Part shown: positions 31,503-39,240 of the stretch, piece by piece
Position numbering within the stretch: the stretch's first letter is position 1
Layout of the letters: the number at the start of each line of letters is the position of its first letter
Assembly (NCBI RefSeq): GCF_001262495.1
Contig: NZ_LGYE01000002.1
Coordinates: 362,368-426,367 of the forward strand
From: Microbacterium sp. GCS4
GTDB taxonomy: Bacteria > Actinomycetota > Actinomycetes > Actinomycetales > Microbacteriaceae
DNA: 64,000 bases
Reading direction: 5' to 3'
Position numbers and translations under genes: made by a program
The notes under the pieces: model-generated
Databases searched by the model: none
What the model saw: the letters and a program-made list of their open reading frames with translations, nothing else
What the model was told of the DNA's origin: nothing

Positions 31503-32389
31503 CCACCGAGACGCTCGTCCGCCCCGCGAAGGGCCGCGCACGCTCCGCGGCATCCGACCCCCGCCCCACGACGTCCGGCCGCCGCTGGCTGTTCACGCTG
31601 CTCGCCGCCGTCGTGGCCCTGATCGTGAACGTGCCGCTGCTGAACGCGGCGCTGGTGAGCTTCAAACCCGACGGCGAGATCGCGAAGAACCCGCTCGCGC
31701 TGCCCGCCTCGCCCACGCTCGACCACTACGCGAACGTCCTCTACGCGTCGGGATACGACTTCCCGCGCTTCTTCCTGAACTCCGCCATGATCGCGGTCGG
31801 CACGGTCCTGGTCGTGCTGGTGATCGCGATCCCCGCCACGTACGCGATCGTGCGGCTCGGCTTCGGCGGCCGGTGGATCATCAGCAGTGCCTCGGGTCTG
31901 CGACTGCTGCCCGCGATCTTCTTCGTCGTGCCGTTCTTCCTGCTGTTCTCCTCGCTGGGGCTCCAGGACACCATCCAGGGACTCATCGCCGCGAACGCCT
32001 TCCTCAACCTGCCGCTCGCGATCATCCTGCTGTCGTCCGCGATCGGCGACATCCCCCAGGAGATCGAGGAGGCGGCGGCCGTCGACGGCGCGAGCATCTA
32101 CCGCACCCTCGGATCGATCGTCATGCCGCTCCTCGCCCCGACCGTCGTCGCGGTCGCGGTGCTCGTGTTCATCTTCAGCTGGAACGACTACCTGTTCGCG
32201 CTGGTGCTGTCGACCTCGAACGCCACACCGGTCACGCTGGGTGCGGCGAACTTCATCACCAGCACCGGCATCCGCTGGGGCGACATCTCGGCGGCCTCCG
32301 TGCTGTCGACCCTGCCGCCGCTGCTCTTCGCGGTCTTCGCCCAGCGATACCTTGTGAGTGGGCTGTCCTCGGGTGCGGTCAAGGGATGA
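31499..32389 (+). CDS. Carbohydrate ABC transporter permease 2 (MalG/UgpE type)
   Basis: A 296-residue partner permease: a ~28-residue basic N-terminus, six helices and EAA loop EEAAAVDGASIYRTLGSIVMPLL. It ends with the typical QRYLVSGLSSGAVKG. The ATG overlaps the permease 1 stop (ATGA), and the GntR gene follows after 26 bases. Confidence 0.9.
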   Translation: MTTETLVRPAKGRARSAASDPRPTTSGRRWLFTLLAAVVALIVNVPLLNAALVSFKPDGEIAKNPLALPASPTLDHYANVLYASGYDFPRFFLNSAMIAVGTVLVVLVIAIPATYAIVRLGFGGRWIISSASGLRLLPAIFFVVPFFLLFSSLGLQDTIQGLIAANAFLNLPLAIILLSSAIGDIPQEIEEAAAVDGASIYRTLGSIVMPLLAPTVVAVAVLVFIFSWNDYLFALVLSTSNATPVTLGAANFITSTGIRWGDISAASVLSTLPPLLFAVFAQRYLVSGLSSGAVKG

Positions 32390-32415
32390 AACGGGCAGTT
32401 CAGGAGGGACGGACC

Positions 32416-33120
32416 ATGCCGCACAAGTACGAAGAGGTCGCAGCCAGCATCCGGGAGTCGATCGCGCAGTCGATGTCGCCGCATGATGCGCTCGCCTCCG
32501 AGCGCGAGCTCATGGCGATCCACGGCGTGAGCCGGATGACGGTGCGCAAGGCGATCGCGACCCTCGTCGACGAAGGGCGCGTGTACAACGTGCACGGTTC
32601 GGGCACGTACGTCGGCTCCGCCGACATCTTCTCGAAGACCCCGAAGCTCACCTCCTTCACCGAGGACATGATCAGTCGGGGCTCCGTGCCGTCGTCGCGG
32701 GTGCTCGAGCTCGCCAGGGTGGATGCTCCGGATGCCGTCGCGGCCGCGCTGGGCCTCCCGGCGAAAGCGGCGACCACGCACATCCGCCGTCTGCGTCTCG
32801 CCGACGACGTGCCCATCGCGATCGAGGACGTGTACGTGCCGCTGGCCGTGCTCGCGATCGAGTCGTTGAACCTCGGCGCCTCGCTGTACGAGCAGCTCCG
32901 GGGAGCCGGGCACGACGTCTACCGCGCCGAGCAGGAGATCAAGGCCATCACGCTCACCGAGCAGGAGGGCGAGCTGCTCGAGGTGGCGCCCGGCGACGCG
33001 GCGCTCGCGGTCACGCGCGTCAGCTCCTCGCGGCGCGGTCAGCTGGTCGAGTTCGCCCGCACGATATACCGCGGCGACCGCTACACCTTCCAGCTCGCGG
33101 TCACGAGGGACGACAAGTGA
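32416..33120 (+). CDS. GntR family regulator with UTRA domain (HutC/NagR subfamily)
   Basis: A 234-residue regulator. The winged helix at residues 1-70 has PHDALASERELMAIHGVSRMTVRKAIATLVDEG; the UTRA effector domain has LTSFTEDMISRGS, AKAATTHIRRLRLADDVPIAIEDVYV and the ending YRGDRYTFQLAV. This subfamily binds sugar phosphates such as GlcNAc-6-P and TGG...CCA operators, which fits the two sites at 29084 and 29160. RBS CAGGAGGG. It overlaps the epimerase gene as GTGA. Confidence 0.9.
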   Translation: MPHKYEEVAASIRESIAQSMSPHDALASERELMAIHGVSRMTVRKAIATLVDEGRVYNVHGSGTYVGSADIFSKTPKLTSFTEDMISRGSVPSSRVLELARVDAPDAVAAALGLPAKAATTHIRRLRLADDVPIAIEDVYVPLAVLAIESLNLGASLYEQLRGAGHDVYRAEQEIKAITLTEQEGELLEVAPGDAALAVTRVSSSRRGQLVEFARTIYRGDRYTFQLAVTRDDK

Positions 33121-33821
33121 CCTCCGCGCACGTGGACGTCTCACTGCCGGCGCGCTTCCGCGCCTTGCGCGGCGGGCTCGTCGTGTCGTGCCAGGCGTAC
33201 CCGGGGGAGCCGTTGCGACACCCGGAGTCGATGGCGCGCATCGCGCAGTCCGCCGTGACCGGCGGCGCGGTCGGCATCCGCTCCCAGGGTCTCGACGACA
33301 TCCGCGCGATCGCCCAGGTCGTGGACGTGCCGCAGATCGGGCTGTGGAAGGTCGGGAACGAGGGCGTCTTCATCACGCCCACGCTCGACCATGCGCTCGC
33401 GGTCGCCGAGGCCGGGGCCGACGTCGTCGCGATCGACGGCACGCGCCGTCCGCGACCCGACGGGCTGACGCTCGCCGAGACGATCGCTCGCCTCAAGGCC
33501 GCGACGGGACTTCTGGTGATGGCCGACACCGGCAGCGTCGACGACGCGCTCGCCGCCGAGGACGCCGGCGCCGACATCGTCGGGACGACCCTCTCGGGGT
33601 ACACAGGGGAGCGCCCGGTCTCCGACGGGCCGGATCTCGAGCTGGTCGAGATCCTCGCGTCGCGACTCACGGTTCCCGTCTTCGCCGAGGGACGCATCCG
33701 CACTCCGACCGAGGCGAGGGCGGCGCTGGACGCCGGGGCGTACTCGGTCGTCGTCGGTACCGCGATCACGCATCCCTCCTCGATCACCTCGTGGTTCGTC
33801 GACGCGATCACCGAGGCATGA
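33117..33821 (+). CDS. nanE: N-acetylmannosamine-6-phosphate 2-epimerase-like protein
   Basis: A 234-residue TIM barrel. NanE hallmarks are LRGGLVVSCQAYPGEPLR, GAVGIRSQGLDDIRAI, DVVAIDGTRRPRP, DTGSVDDALAAEDAGADIVGTTLSGYT, and VFAEGRIRTPTEARAALDAGAYSVVVGTAIT. It interconverts ManNAc-6-P and GlcNAc-6-P. Start and stop overlap the genes on each side by 4 bases, placing it firmly in the operon. Confidence 0.88.
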   Translation: MTSAHVDVSLPARFRALRGGLVVSCQAYPGEPLRHPESMARIAQSAVTGGAVGIRSQGLDDIRAIAQVVDVPQIGLWKVGNEGVFITPTLDHALAVAEAGADVVAIDGTRRPRPDGLTLAETIARLKAATGLLVMADTGSVDDALAAEDAGADIVGTTLSGYTGERPVSDGPDLELVEILASRLTVPVFAEGRIRTPTEARAALDAGAYSVVVGTAITHPSSITSWFVDAITEA

Positions 33822-34825
33822 TGCGGACGGCGGGGGAGGCGGGCGCGGTCGGTCTGGCGATCGACATCGGGCAGACGCAGGCCCGCATCCGCGTTCTGGC
33901 GGCGGGCGACGCGCGAGGGGATGCCCGCGAGGTGGCCGGGGAGGTGGCCGGGGAGGCCGCGCGCGGAGCCGCCCGCGAGATCGAGACGCGCGGCTTCGTG
34001 TACGGCGCCGACCTGCTCAGCGCGATCCCCGCGCTCGTCCGGGAGTCGACGCAACGCCTCGAGGTGTCGCACGTCGCTGCGGTCGCGGTGGGGAGCACCG
34101 GGGTGCACGGACGAGTGCCGCCGATCGACGGCATCGCACGGGAGCTGCACCGTGACCACGGCGTGCGGCGGACCGTCGTCGCGGACGATGCGGTGACCGC
34201 GTACCTCGGCGCGCGGGGTGAGGTGGATGGCGTCGTGGTCGCGGCGGGGACGGGCATGGTCGGTCTCGGTCTGGGACCGGCAGGCGCCGCCCGGGTCGAC
34301 GGGGTCGGCGGGATGATCGGCGACGAGGGCGCCGGCTGGTGGATCGGGCGACGTGGGCTCATCGCGGCGATCAGCGCCTCCGACGGTCGCCCGCAGGCAT
34401 CGCCCGCGCTGCTCGAACGGCTGGAGTCCCGGTTCGGCCCGGTCGCGGGGTTTCCCGGAGTGGTCGCCGCCGATGAGAGTCCCGTGGCGCTCGTCGCCTC
34501 GTTCGCGAAGGACGTCGCCGAGGTCGCGCGCGCGGGGGATCCCGTCGCGACGAGCATCTGGCGGGAGGCCGGGGCGCATATCGCCGGTGTCGTGGTCGCC
34601 GGAGCCGTCCGCTCCGGACTCGATGGGGCCGTGCCGTGGGTGCTCCTCGGACGCCTCGGTGCCGCCGACGACCTGCTGCGGCCGGGGTGGGATCCGGTAC
34701 TGGCTTCGGCGCTGCCGGGCGCGACACGGGTCGCACCGGAGGGGATGCCGCTCGACGGCGTCGCGCGGCTGCTCGACATCGATACGGCGCGGTTCGGCGC
34801 GATGGTCCGCGCGGTGGAGCCGTAG
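33818..34825 (+). CDS. BadF/BadG/BcrA family amino-sugar kinase
   Basis: A 335-residue kinase of the acetate/sugar kinase-Hsp70-actin fold. It has the phosphate-1 motif AIDIGQTQARIRV, GTGMVGLGLGP, and GDEGAGWWIGRRGL, which is diagnostic of the N-acetylglucosamine-kinase-like branch of BadF. Residues ~33-55 are an Ala/Gly/Glu-rich repeat (REVAGEVAGEAARGAA). With nanE it would produce and isomerise an acylated hexosamine 6-phosphate. A second ATG follows immediately; the first gives the ATGA overlap. Confidence 0.82.
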   Translation: MMRTAGEAGAVGLAIDIGQTQARIRVLAAGDARGDAREVAGEVAGEAARGAAREIETRGFVYGADLLSAIPALVRESTQRLEVSHVAAVAVGSTGVHGRVPPIDGIARELHRDHGVRRTVVADDAVTAYLGARGEVDGVVVAAGTGMVGLGLGPAGAARVDGVGGMIGDEGAGWWIGRRGLIAAISASDGRPQASPALLERLESRFGPVAGFPGVVAADESPVALVASFAKDVAEVARAGDPVATSIWREAGAHIAGVVVAGAVRSGLDGAVPWVLLGRLGAADDLLRPGWDPVLASALPGATRVAPEGMPLDGVARLLDIDTARFGAMVRAVEP

Positions 34826-34834
34826 GTCGCGAAC

Positions 34835-34955
34835 CGCGTTTCGTCTCGCTCCGCTCGCTCAACGACCGGGCCTCGCGTTTCGTCTCGCTCCGCTCGCTCA
34901 ACGACCGGGCCTCGCGGGTCGTTGAGCGAGGAGCGCAGCGACGAGACGAAACGCG
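34835..34955. repeat. Family 1 repeat: two direct and one inverted copy
   Basis: Two copies at 34835-34869 and 34874-34908 face one way, and the third at 34917-34955 is inverted and of the longer variant (extra GAGCGCAGCGAC-type segment). The inverted arrangement can form a long stem between the convergent kinase and small-membrane-protein genes and could end transcription from both sides. Confidence 0.93.
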
Positions 34956-34991
34956 GTGACGTCCGCACGAACTCGCTTCGGCAGCGACCGG

Positions 34992-35204
34992 TCATACTAA
35001 GCGATCCAGGTCGCGCTGATGCTTCCTGACGTATGCGCGCTCTCGTCGTCGACGACTCCTGTCGCGCACGCGGCGGTAAAGGAAACGCATCAGTGACTCG
35101 CCTCCGGCGGAGAGTCCGTGCAGAAGTGCGATCCCACCGAGGAAGAGCCCGAAGCCGAAGGGGAGCAGCAGGAGCCCGACGAAGAACCCCTCGCCCATGT
35201 CCAT
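34992..35204 (-). CDS. Small membrane protein, unknown (paralogue of the 77-residue protein)
   Basis: A 70-residue protein with one hydrophobic helix pair (FFVGLLLLPFGFGLFLGGIALLHG) and a basic tail (YRRVRDRSRRRRERAYVRKHQRDLDRL). It shares the pattern LxxLPFGxGxxLxG...RRExAYxR...RD..LD with the protein at 35475-35708, so the two are related. Start chosen as the first Met before the helix. Unknown function. Confidence 0.55.
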   Translation of the reverse strand: MDMGEGFFVGLLLLPFGFGLFLGGIALLHGLSAGGESLMRFLYRRVRDRSRRRRERAYVRKHQRDLDRLV

Positions 35205-35223
35205 GCGGTCAGCGTGGCGCGGC

Positions 35224-35478
35224 TCATCGCGTGTCGCCCTTCGGCGTGTGTTCGATGACCCGGAGAGCCGAGACGGCGCTCTCGCGAAAGACGGAGAGCG
35301 GATCACTCGCCGCGGAAGGCTCTCCTCCGGGACGCTCGCGATCCGTTCTACTCGTCTCGACGACCGCCAGGATCACAGCCACCACGATCCAGACCACGAT
35401 CGCCGCGGCCATGAGAAGCAGGATGAGCATGAGCAGCCAGAACGCGATGTACAGCGGAAGGGAGAAAAGCGCGATCAC
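35224..35478 (-). CDS. Small membrane protein, unknown
   Basis: An 84-residue protein. A long N-terminal hydrophobic segment (residues 2-42, FSLPLYIAFWLLMLILLLMAAAIVVWIVVAVILAVV) spans the membrane once or twice, followed by a polar cytoplasmic tail. Its ATG overlaps the stop of the upstream gene as ATGA, indicating coupling. Confidence 0.55.
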   Translation of the reverse strand: MIALFSLPLYIAFWLLMLILLLMAAAIVVWIVVAVILAVVETSRTDRERPGGEPSAASDPLSVFRESAVSALRVIEHTPKGDTR

Positions 35479-35708
35479 CGGGGTGCCCCCGCCTCGTCGA
35501 GCGCCCGTCGATCGCGCTCGTATCTGCGCTGGTAGGCGAGTTCCCGACGCCCCGGGCCCTCGCGGTGCTCGACGATCGCGTCGATCACGATGCGGATCAC
35601 GACGTGGACGCCGATCGGGACGATCAGGATGATCAGCAGGCCCGCCAGGACGATGCCCGCCCCGAACGGAAGCCCGAAGAGGGCGGCCAGGAGGGAGCCG
35701 TTGTCCAC
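35475..35708 (-). CDS. Small membrane protein, unknown
   Basis: A 77-residue protein starting at GTG (VDNGSLLAALFGLPFG), with a hydrophobic region (residues 6-37) and a charged tail (GRRELAYQRRYERDRRALDEA). It is a paralogue of the protein at 34992-35204. First of three small membrane-protein genes reading leftwards. A longer form from an ATG at 35756 is possible but adds a polar, unlikely N-terminus. Confidence 0.55.
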   Translation of the reverse strand: MDNGSLLAALFGLPFGAGIVLAGLLIILIVPIGVHVVIRIVIDAIVEHREGPGRRELAYQRRYERDRRALDEAGAPR

Positions 35709-35769
35709 GCGCTCAGCGTAGTCCGTGTCAAGGGGGCGCCGATTCTCGACGAGCACCCGCCCGGGTGGA

Positions 35770-35775
35770 TACCGT
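35770..35775 (+). promoter_or_regulatory. -10 box (TACCGT) of the leaderless ligase gene
   Basis: TACCGT ends 7 bases before the ATG at 35783 with no ribosome-binding site, the same layout as at 6185. Confidence 0.45.
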
Positions 35776-35782
35776 CGAACTC

Positions 35783-37288
35783 ATGGGTGACAGCATCGAG
35801 GCGCGGACGTTCACGCGCCAGGACCGTACGCAGTTCCGCGCGAAGACCGAGCGGTGCCTCGACGCCCTGGCGTCCATGCTGGCGGACGGGCGGTTCGCTC
35901 CCGTGGACGCTCCGGAGTCGCAGCTCGGCATGGAGATCGAGCTGAATCTGGTCGATGAGCAGGGCGCGCCGGCCCGCAGCAACGAGGCCGTGCTCGACGC
36001 GATCGCATCGCCGGCGTTCCAGACCGAGCTCGCCCGCTTCAACGTCGAGGTCAACGTGGCGCCGCGGCCGATCGGCGACGATCATCTCCGGGAGCTCGAG
36101 GACGTGCTGCGCGGCGCGCTCGACGTCGCCGACCAGCGGGCGCGGTCGACCGGCAGCGGCCTGGCGATGATCGGGATGCTCCCGACGCTCGACGAGACGC
36201 ACTTCACCGAGCGCTGGTTCTCGGCCGACCCTCGCTACAGCCTTCTCGGGCAGCAGATCCTCGCGGCCCGCGGAGAGGACATCGAGCTGCAGATCGACGG
36301 GGTCCCCCTGAGCGACGATCGCCCCGGCGACCGACTCGCGATGGTCTGCGACACGATCCTGCCCGAGGCGGCCTGCACCTCGGTGCAGCTGCACCTCCAG
36401 GTCGCCCCCGAGTCCTTCGCCTCGTACTGGAACGCGGCCCAGGCGATCGCGGGCCCGCAGGTGGCGCTCGCCGCGAACTCCCCGTTCTTCGCGGGCAAGG
36501 CGCTGTGGCACGAGACCCGGATCCCGATGTTCGAGCAGGCCACCGATATCCGTCCGCAAGAGCTCAAGAACCAGGGCGTCCGACCGCGTGTGTGGTTCGG
36601 CGAGCGCTGGGTCACGTCGATCTTCGACCTCTTCGAGGAGAACTCGCGGTACTTCTCCGCCCTGCTGCCGGTGTGCTCGGACGAGGACCCCTTCGAGGCG
36701 CTCGACGAGGGGCGTGCGCCCGAGCTCTCCGAGCTGCGGATGCACAACGGCACGGTGTACCGCTGGAACCGTCCGATCTACGACGCCGGCGACGGGACCG
36801 CCCACCTGCGCCTCGAGAACCGGGTGCTGCCGGGCGGGCCGAGCGTCGTCGACGTGATGGCGGATGCTGCGTTCTACTACGGACTCGTGCGCAGCATGGC
36901 CGAGGCCGACCGTCCGATCTGGACGCAGATGACCTTCGACGCCGCCGCCGAGAATCTGCAGGCGGCGGCGCGAGGTGGCATCGACTCGCGGCTGTACTGG
37001 CCGGAGGTCGGCTGGATCGGCGCGCGAGAGCTCGTGCTGCGACGGCTGCTCCCGGCGGCGGCCGAGGGGCTGGACGCGTTCGGCGTCGCACCCGAGGTTC
37101 GCGATCGCTATCTCGGCATCATCGAGCAGCGGTGCGTCACCGGTCGCAACGGCGCCGTCTGGCAGCGGGAGAACGTGGCGGCTCGCGAGCGCTCCGGCGC
37201 GTCACGGTCCGACGCGCTGCACGGCATGCTCGGGGACTACCTCGAACGGATGCAGGCCGGCGAGCCCGTGCACACCTGGACGCACTGA
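35783..37288 (+). CDS. Glutamate-cysteine ligase family protein (GCS2-like)
   Basis: A 501-residue protein of the actinobacterial glutamate-cysteine-ligase-like group: RFxP...QLGMEIELNLVDEQG, FNVEVNVAPRPI, MIGMLPTLDETHF, QLHLQVAPESFASYWNAAQAIAGPQVALAANSPFFAGKALW and LRLENRVLPGGPS. The Glu/Asn residues of the first motifs bind Mg-ATP in the superfamily. Actinobacteria mostly use mycothiol, so it may join glutamate to another amine. It is distinct from the YbdK paralogue at 21072. The start is set by the leaderless -10 box. Confidence 0.83.
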   Translation: MGDSIEARTFTRQDRTQFRAKTERCLDALASMLADGRFAPVDAPESQLGMEIELNLVDEQGAPARSNEAVLDAIASPAFQTELARFNVEVNVAPRPIGDDHLRELEDVLRGALDVADQRARSTGSGLAMIGMLPTLDETHFTERWFSADPRYSLLGQQILAARGEDIELQIDGVPLSDDRPGDRLAMVCDTILPEAACTSVQLHLQVAPESFASYWNAAQAIAGPQVALAANSPFFAGKALWHETRIPMFEQATDIRPQELKNQGVRPRVWFGERWVTSIFDLFEENSRYFSALLPVCSDEDPFEALDEGRAPELSELRMHNGTVYRWNRPIYDAGDGTAHLRLENRVLPGGPSVVDVMADAAFYYGLVRSMAEADRPIWTQMTFDAAAENLQAAARGGIDSRLYWPEVGWIGARELVLRRLLPAAAEGLDAFGVAPEVRDRYLGIIEQRCVTGRNGAVWQRENVAARERSGASRSDALHGMLGDYLERMQAGEPVHTWTH

Positions 37289-37302
37289 CCTCGGCGGGAT
37301 AC

Positions 37303-37393
37303 CGCGTTTCGTCTCGCTGCGCTCGCTCAACGACCGGAGTGGGGGCGGCCTCGGGGTCGTTGAGCGAGGAGCGCAGCGACGAGACGAAACGCG
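37303..37393. repeat. Family 1 inverted-repeat pair
   Basis: Short-variant arm at 37303-37337 and inverted long-variant arm at 37355-37393, with 17 bases between. It fills the gap between the convergent ligase and amidase genes and can fold into one long hairpin. Confidence 0.93.
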
Positions 37394-37400
37394 CGACCTT

Positions 37401-39107
37401 CTACAGTGCGGGGGTGCGCGGCGGGGGAGTGCGGCGCTCGCCGGGGTCGCCGGTCGCCTCGAATGCGGCCGCGAGTCGCAGCAGCCTCGTGTCGTCGTAG
37501 GCGCGTCCTGCGAAGGTCAGGCCGATCGGCATCCCGATGTCGGCCATGAGCCCCATCGGCACGGTCACGGTCGGGATGCCGAGGTGGCGCACCGTGAGGT
37601 TGCCGTTGGCGATCCAGGTGCCATTGCGCCAGCCGAGGTCGGCCGACGCCTCGTTCACGTCCATGTCGGCCGGGCCCACGTCGGCGACCGCGGGGAACAC
37701 CACGGCGTCGAGGCCGAGGGCGTCCATCCACCCTTCCAGGTCGACGCGGCGGGTCTCCTCGAGTCCGCGCAGGCCCGCGGGCAGCTCCGGCATGTCGGTG
37801 ATGCCGACGCCCGGGTTCGCGCGCACCCAGTCGGGGTACTCGGCGATGTCGTCGTCGAAGCCGGTGTAGCGGTCCGGCAGCGCCCCCTCCGGGTGCGGGA
37901 AGATCGTCGCACCGTCGACGTCGGCGAGCGTCGACAGGTGCGGGTCGCCGTTCGCCTGCAGGAAGTCCTCCCAGCCCCACGCCGACAGGTCGACGATCTC
38001 GCGGTGAAGGTATCCCGGTGACACGAGCCCTCGGGTCGCGACGGTCGGGGCGCCGGGGCGATCGCCCTCGTAGTTCGACACCACGGGGAAGTCGACCTCG
38101 ATGACGGTCGCGCCGGCGTCCTCCAGGTCGCGGCGGGCTGCGTCCCAGCGCGCGATCACCGAGGCGCGGGTGTCGATGCGCTGCCCCGTGGGGCCGCCGA
38201 TGCCGGGGGCGGCGGCGGTTCCGGCATCCGGGTCGGCATTGATGTACATGCGCGGGATGCCGATGCGAGCGCCGTCGAGCGTCGCGGCATCCGCGAGCGC
38301 GCGATACGACTCCGGCCGCACCGACGACGGTGCGGGGATCTCGACCCAGGGCTGCGCGCGCCAGAAGTCGCCACGGGTCTCGGCGTCGTTGGCGACGATC
38401 ACGTCGAGCACCTCGAGCAGGTCGGCCATGGTGCGGGCGTGCGGCACCACGACGTCCATGGTCGGCACGAGGGGCCAGTTGCCGCGCGTGGAGATCACGC
38501 CGCGCGAGGGCGTGTAGGCGCACAGGGCGTTGTTCGTGGCGGGGCCTCGGCCGCTCGACCAGGTCTCCTCGCCGAGCCCGAACGCCGCGAAGCTCGCCGC
38601 CGTCGCGGTGCCCGACCCGTTCGAGGAGCCCGAGGCGAACGGAGCCGTGAGGAACTCGCCGTTGTACGGACTCTCGGCGCGGCCGTAGACGCCGCGCTGC
38701 ATACCGCCGTTCGCCATGGGCGGCATGTTCGTCAGGCCCAGGCAGATCGCCCCGCCCGCGCGAAGGCGCTCGATCGTGAAGGCGTCGCGCTGCGCGATGA
38801 GCTCGGCGAAGGCCGGACTGCCGGATGCCGCGGTGAGGCCGCGCACGAGGTAGCTGTCCTTCGCGGTGTACGGGATGCCGTCGAGCGGCCCTCGGGTCTC
38901 GCCGCGCGCCCTCCGTGCGTCGGACGCCTCGGCCTCGGCGCGTGCCTCGGGGTTCGCGACGACCACCGCGTTGAGCGCGGTCGCGGTGCCGGGGGCGTCA
39001 TAGGCCGCGATGCGAGCCAGGTACGCGTCGACGAGATCGACGGATGTCGCCGCGCCCGTCTCGAGCGCATGGCGGAGGTCGGCGATGGATGCTTCGTGGA
39101 CGTTCAT
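37401..39107 (-). CDS. Amidase signature family protein
   Basis: A 568-residue amidase. The catalytic Lys is in DGIPYTAKDSYLVRG (near residue 82), the cis-Ser in the ASGSSNGSGTATAASFAAFGLG loop, and the nucleophile Ser in EETWSSGRGPATNNAL, which replaces the usual GTDTGGSIR form. It hydrolyses an amide; the substrate is unknown. RBS GAGGAG before the ATG. It follows agmatine deiminase on the same strand with ~120 bases of repeats between. Confidence 0.85.
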   Translation of the reverse strand: MNVHEASIADLRHALETGAATSVDLVDAYLARIAAYDAPGTATALNAVVVANPEARAEAEASDARRARGETRGPLDGIPYTAKDSYLVRGLTAASGSPAFAELIAQRDAFTIERLRAGGAICLGLTNMPPMANGGMQRGVYGRAESPYNGEFLTAPFASGSSNGSGTATAASFAAFGLGEETWSSGRGPATNNALCAYTPSRGVISTRGNWPLVPTMDVVVPHARTMADLLEVLDVIVANDAETRGDFWRAQPWVEIPAPSSVRPESYRALADAATLDGARIGIPRMYINADPDAGTAAAPGIGGPTGQRIDTRASVIARWDAARRDLEDAGATVIEVDFPVVSNYEGDRPGAPTVATRGLVSPGYLHREIVDLSAWGWEDFLQANGDPHLSTLADVDGATIFPHPEGALPDRYTGFDDDIAEYPDWVRANPGVGITDMPELPAGLRGLEETRRVDLEGWMDALGLDAVVFPAVADVGPADMDVNEASADLGWRNGTWIANGNLTVRHLGIPTVTVPMGLMADIGMPIGLTFAGRAYDDTRLLRLAAAFEATGDPGERRTPPPRTPAL

Positions 39108-39135
39108 CGGGGCTGGCTCCTCGAGGTGGGGTGGG

Positions 39136-39240
39136 GCGTTTCGTCTCGCTGCGCTCGCTCAACGACCGGGGCTGCGCTCGCTCAACGACCGGGGCTGCGC
39201 TCGCTCAACGAGCGGGGCTGCGCTCGCTCAACGACCAGAG
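39136..39240. repeat. Family 1 copy with four 23-bp tandem partial copies
   Basis: One full arm begins at 39136. Its inner 23 bases (opening CTGCGCTCGCTCAACG) are repeated head to tail at 39149, 39172, 39195 and 39218. Read leftwards, the unit contains GGTCGTTGA, whose TGA is the stop codon of the agmatine deiminase gene. Confidence 0.93.
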
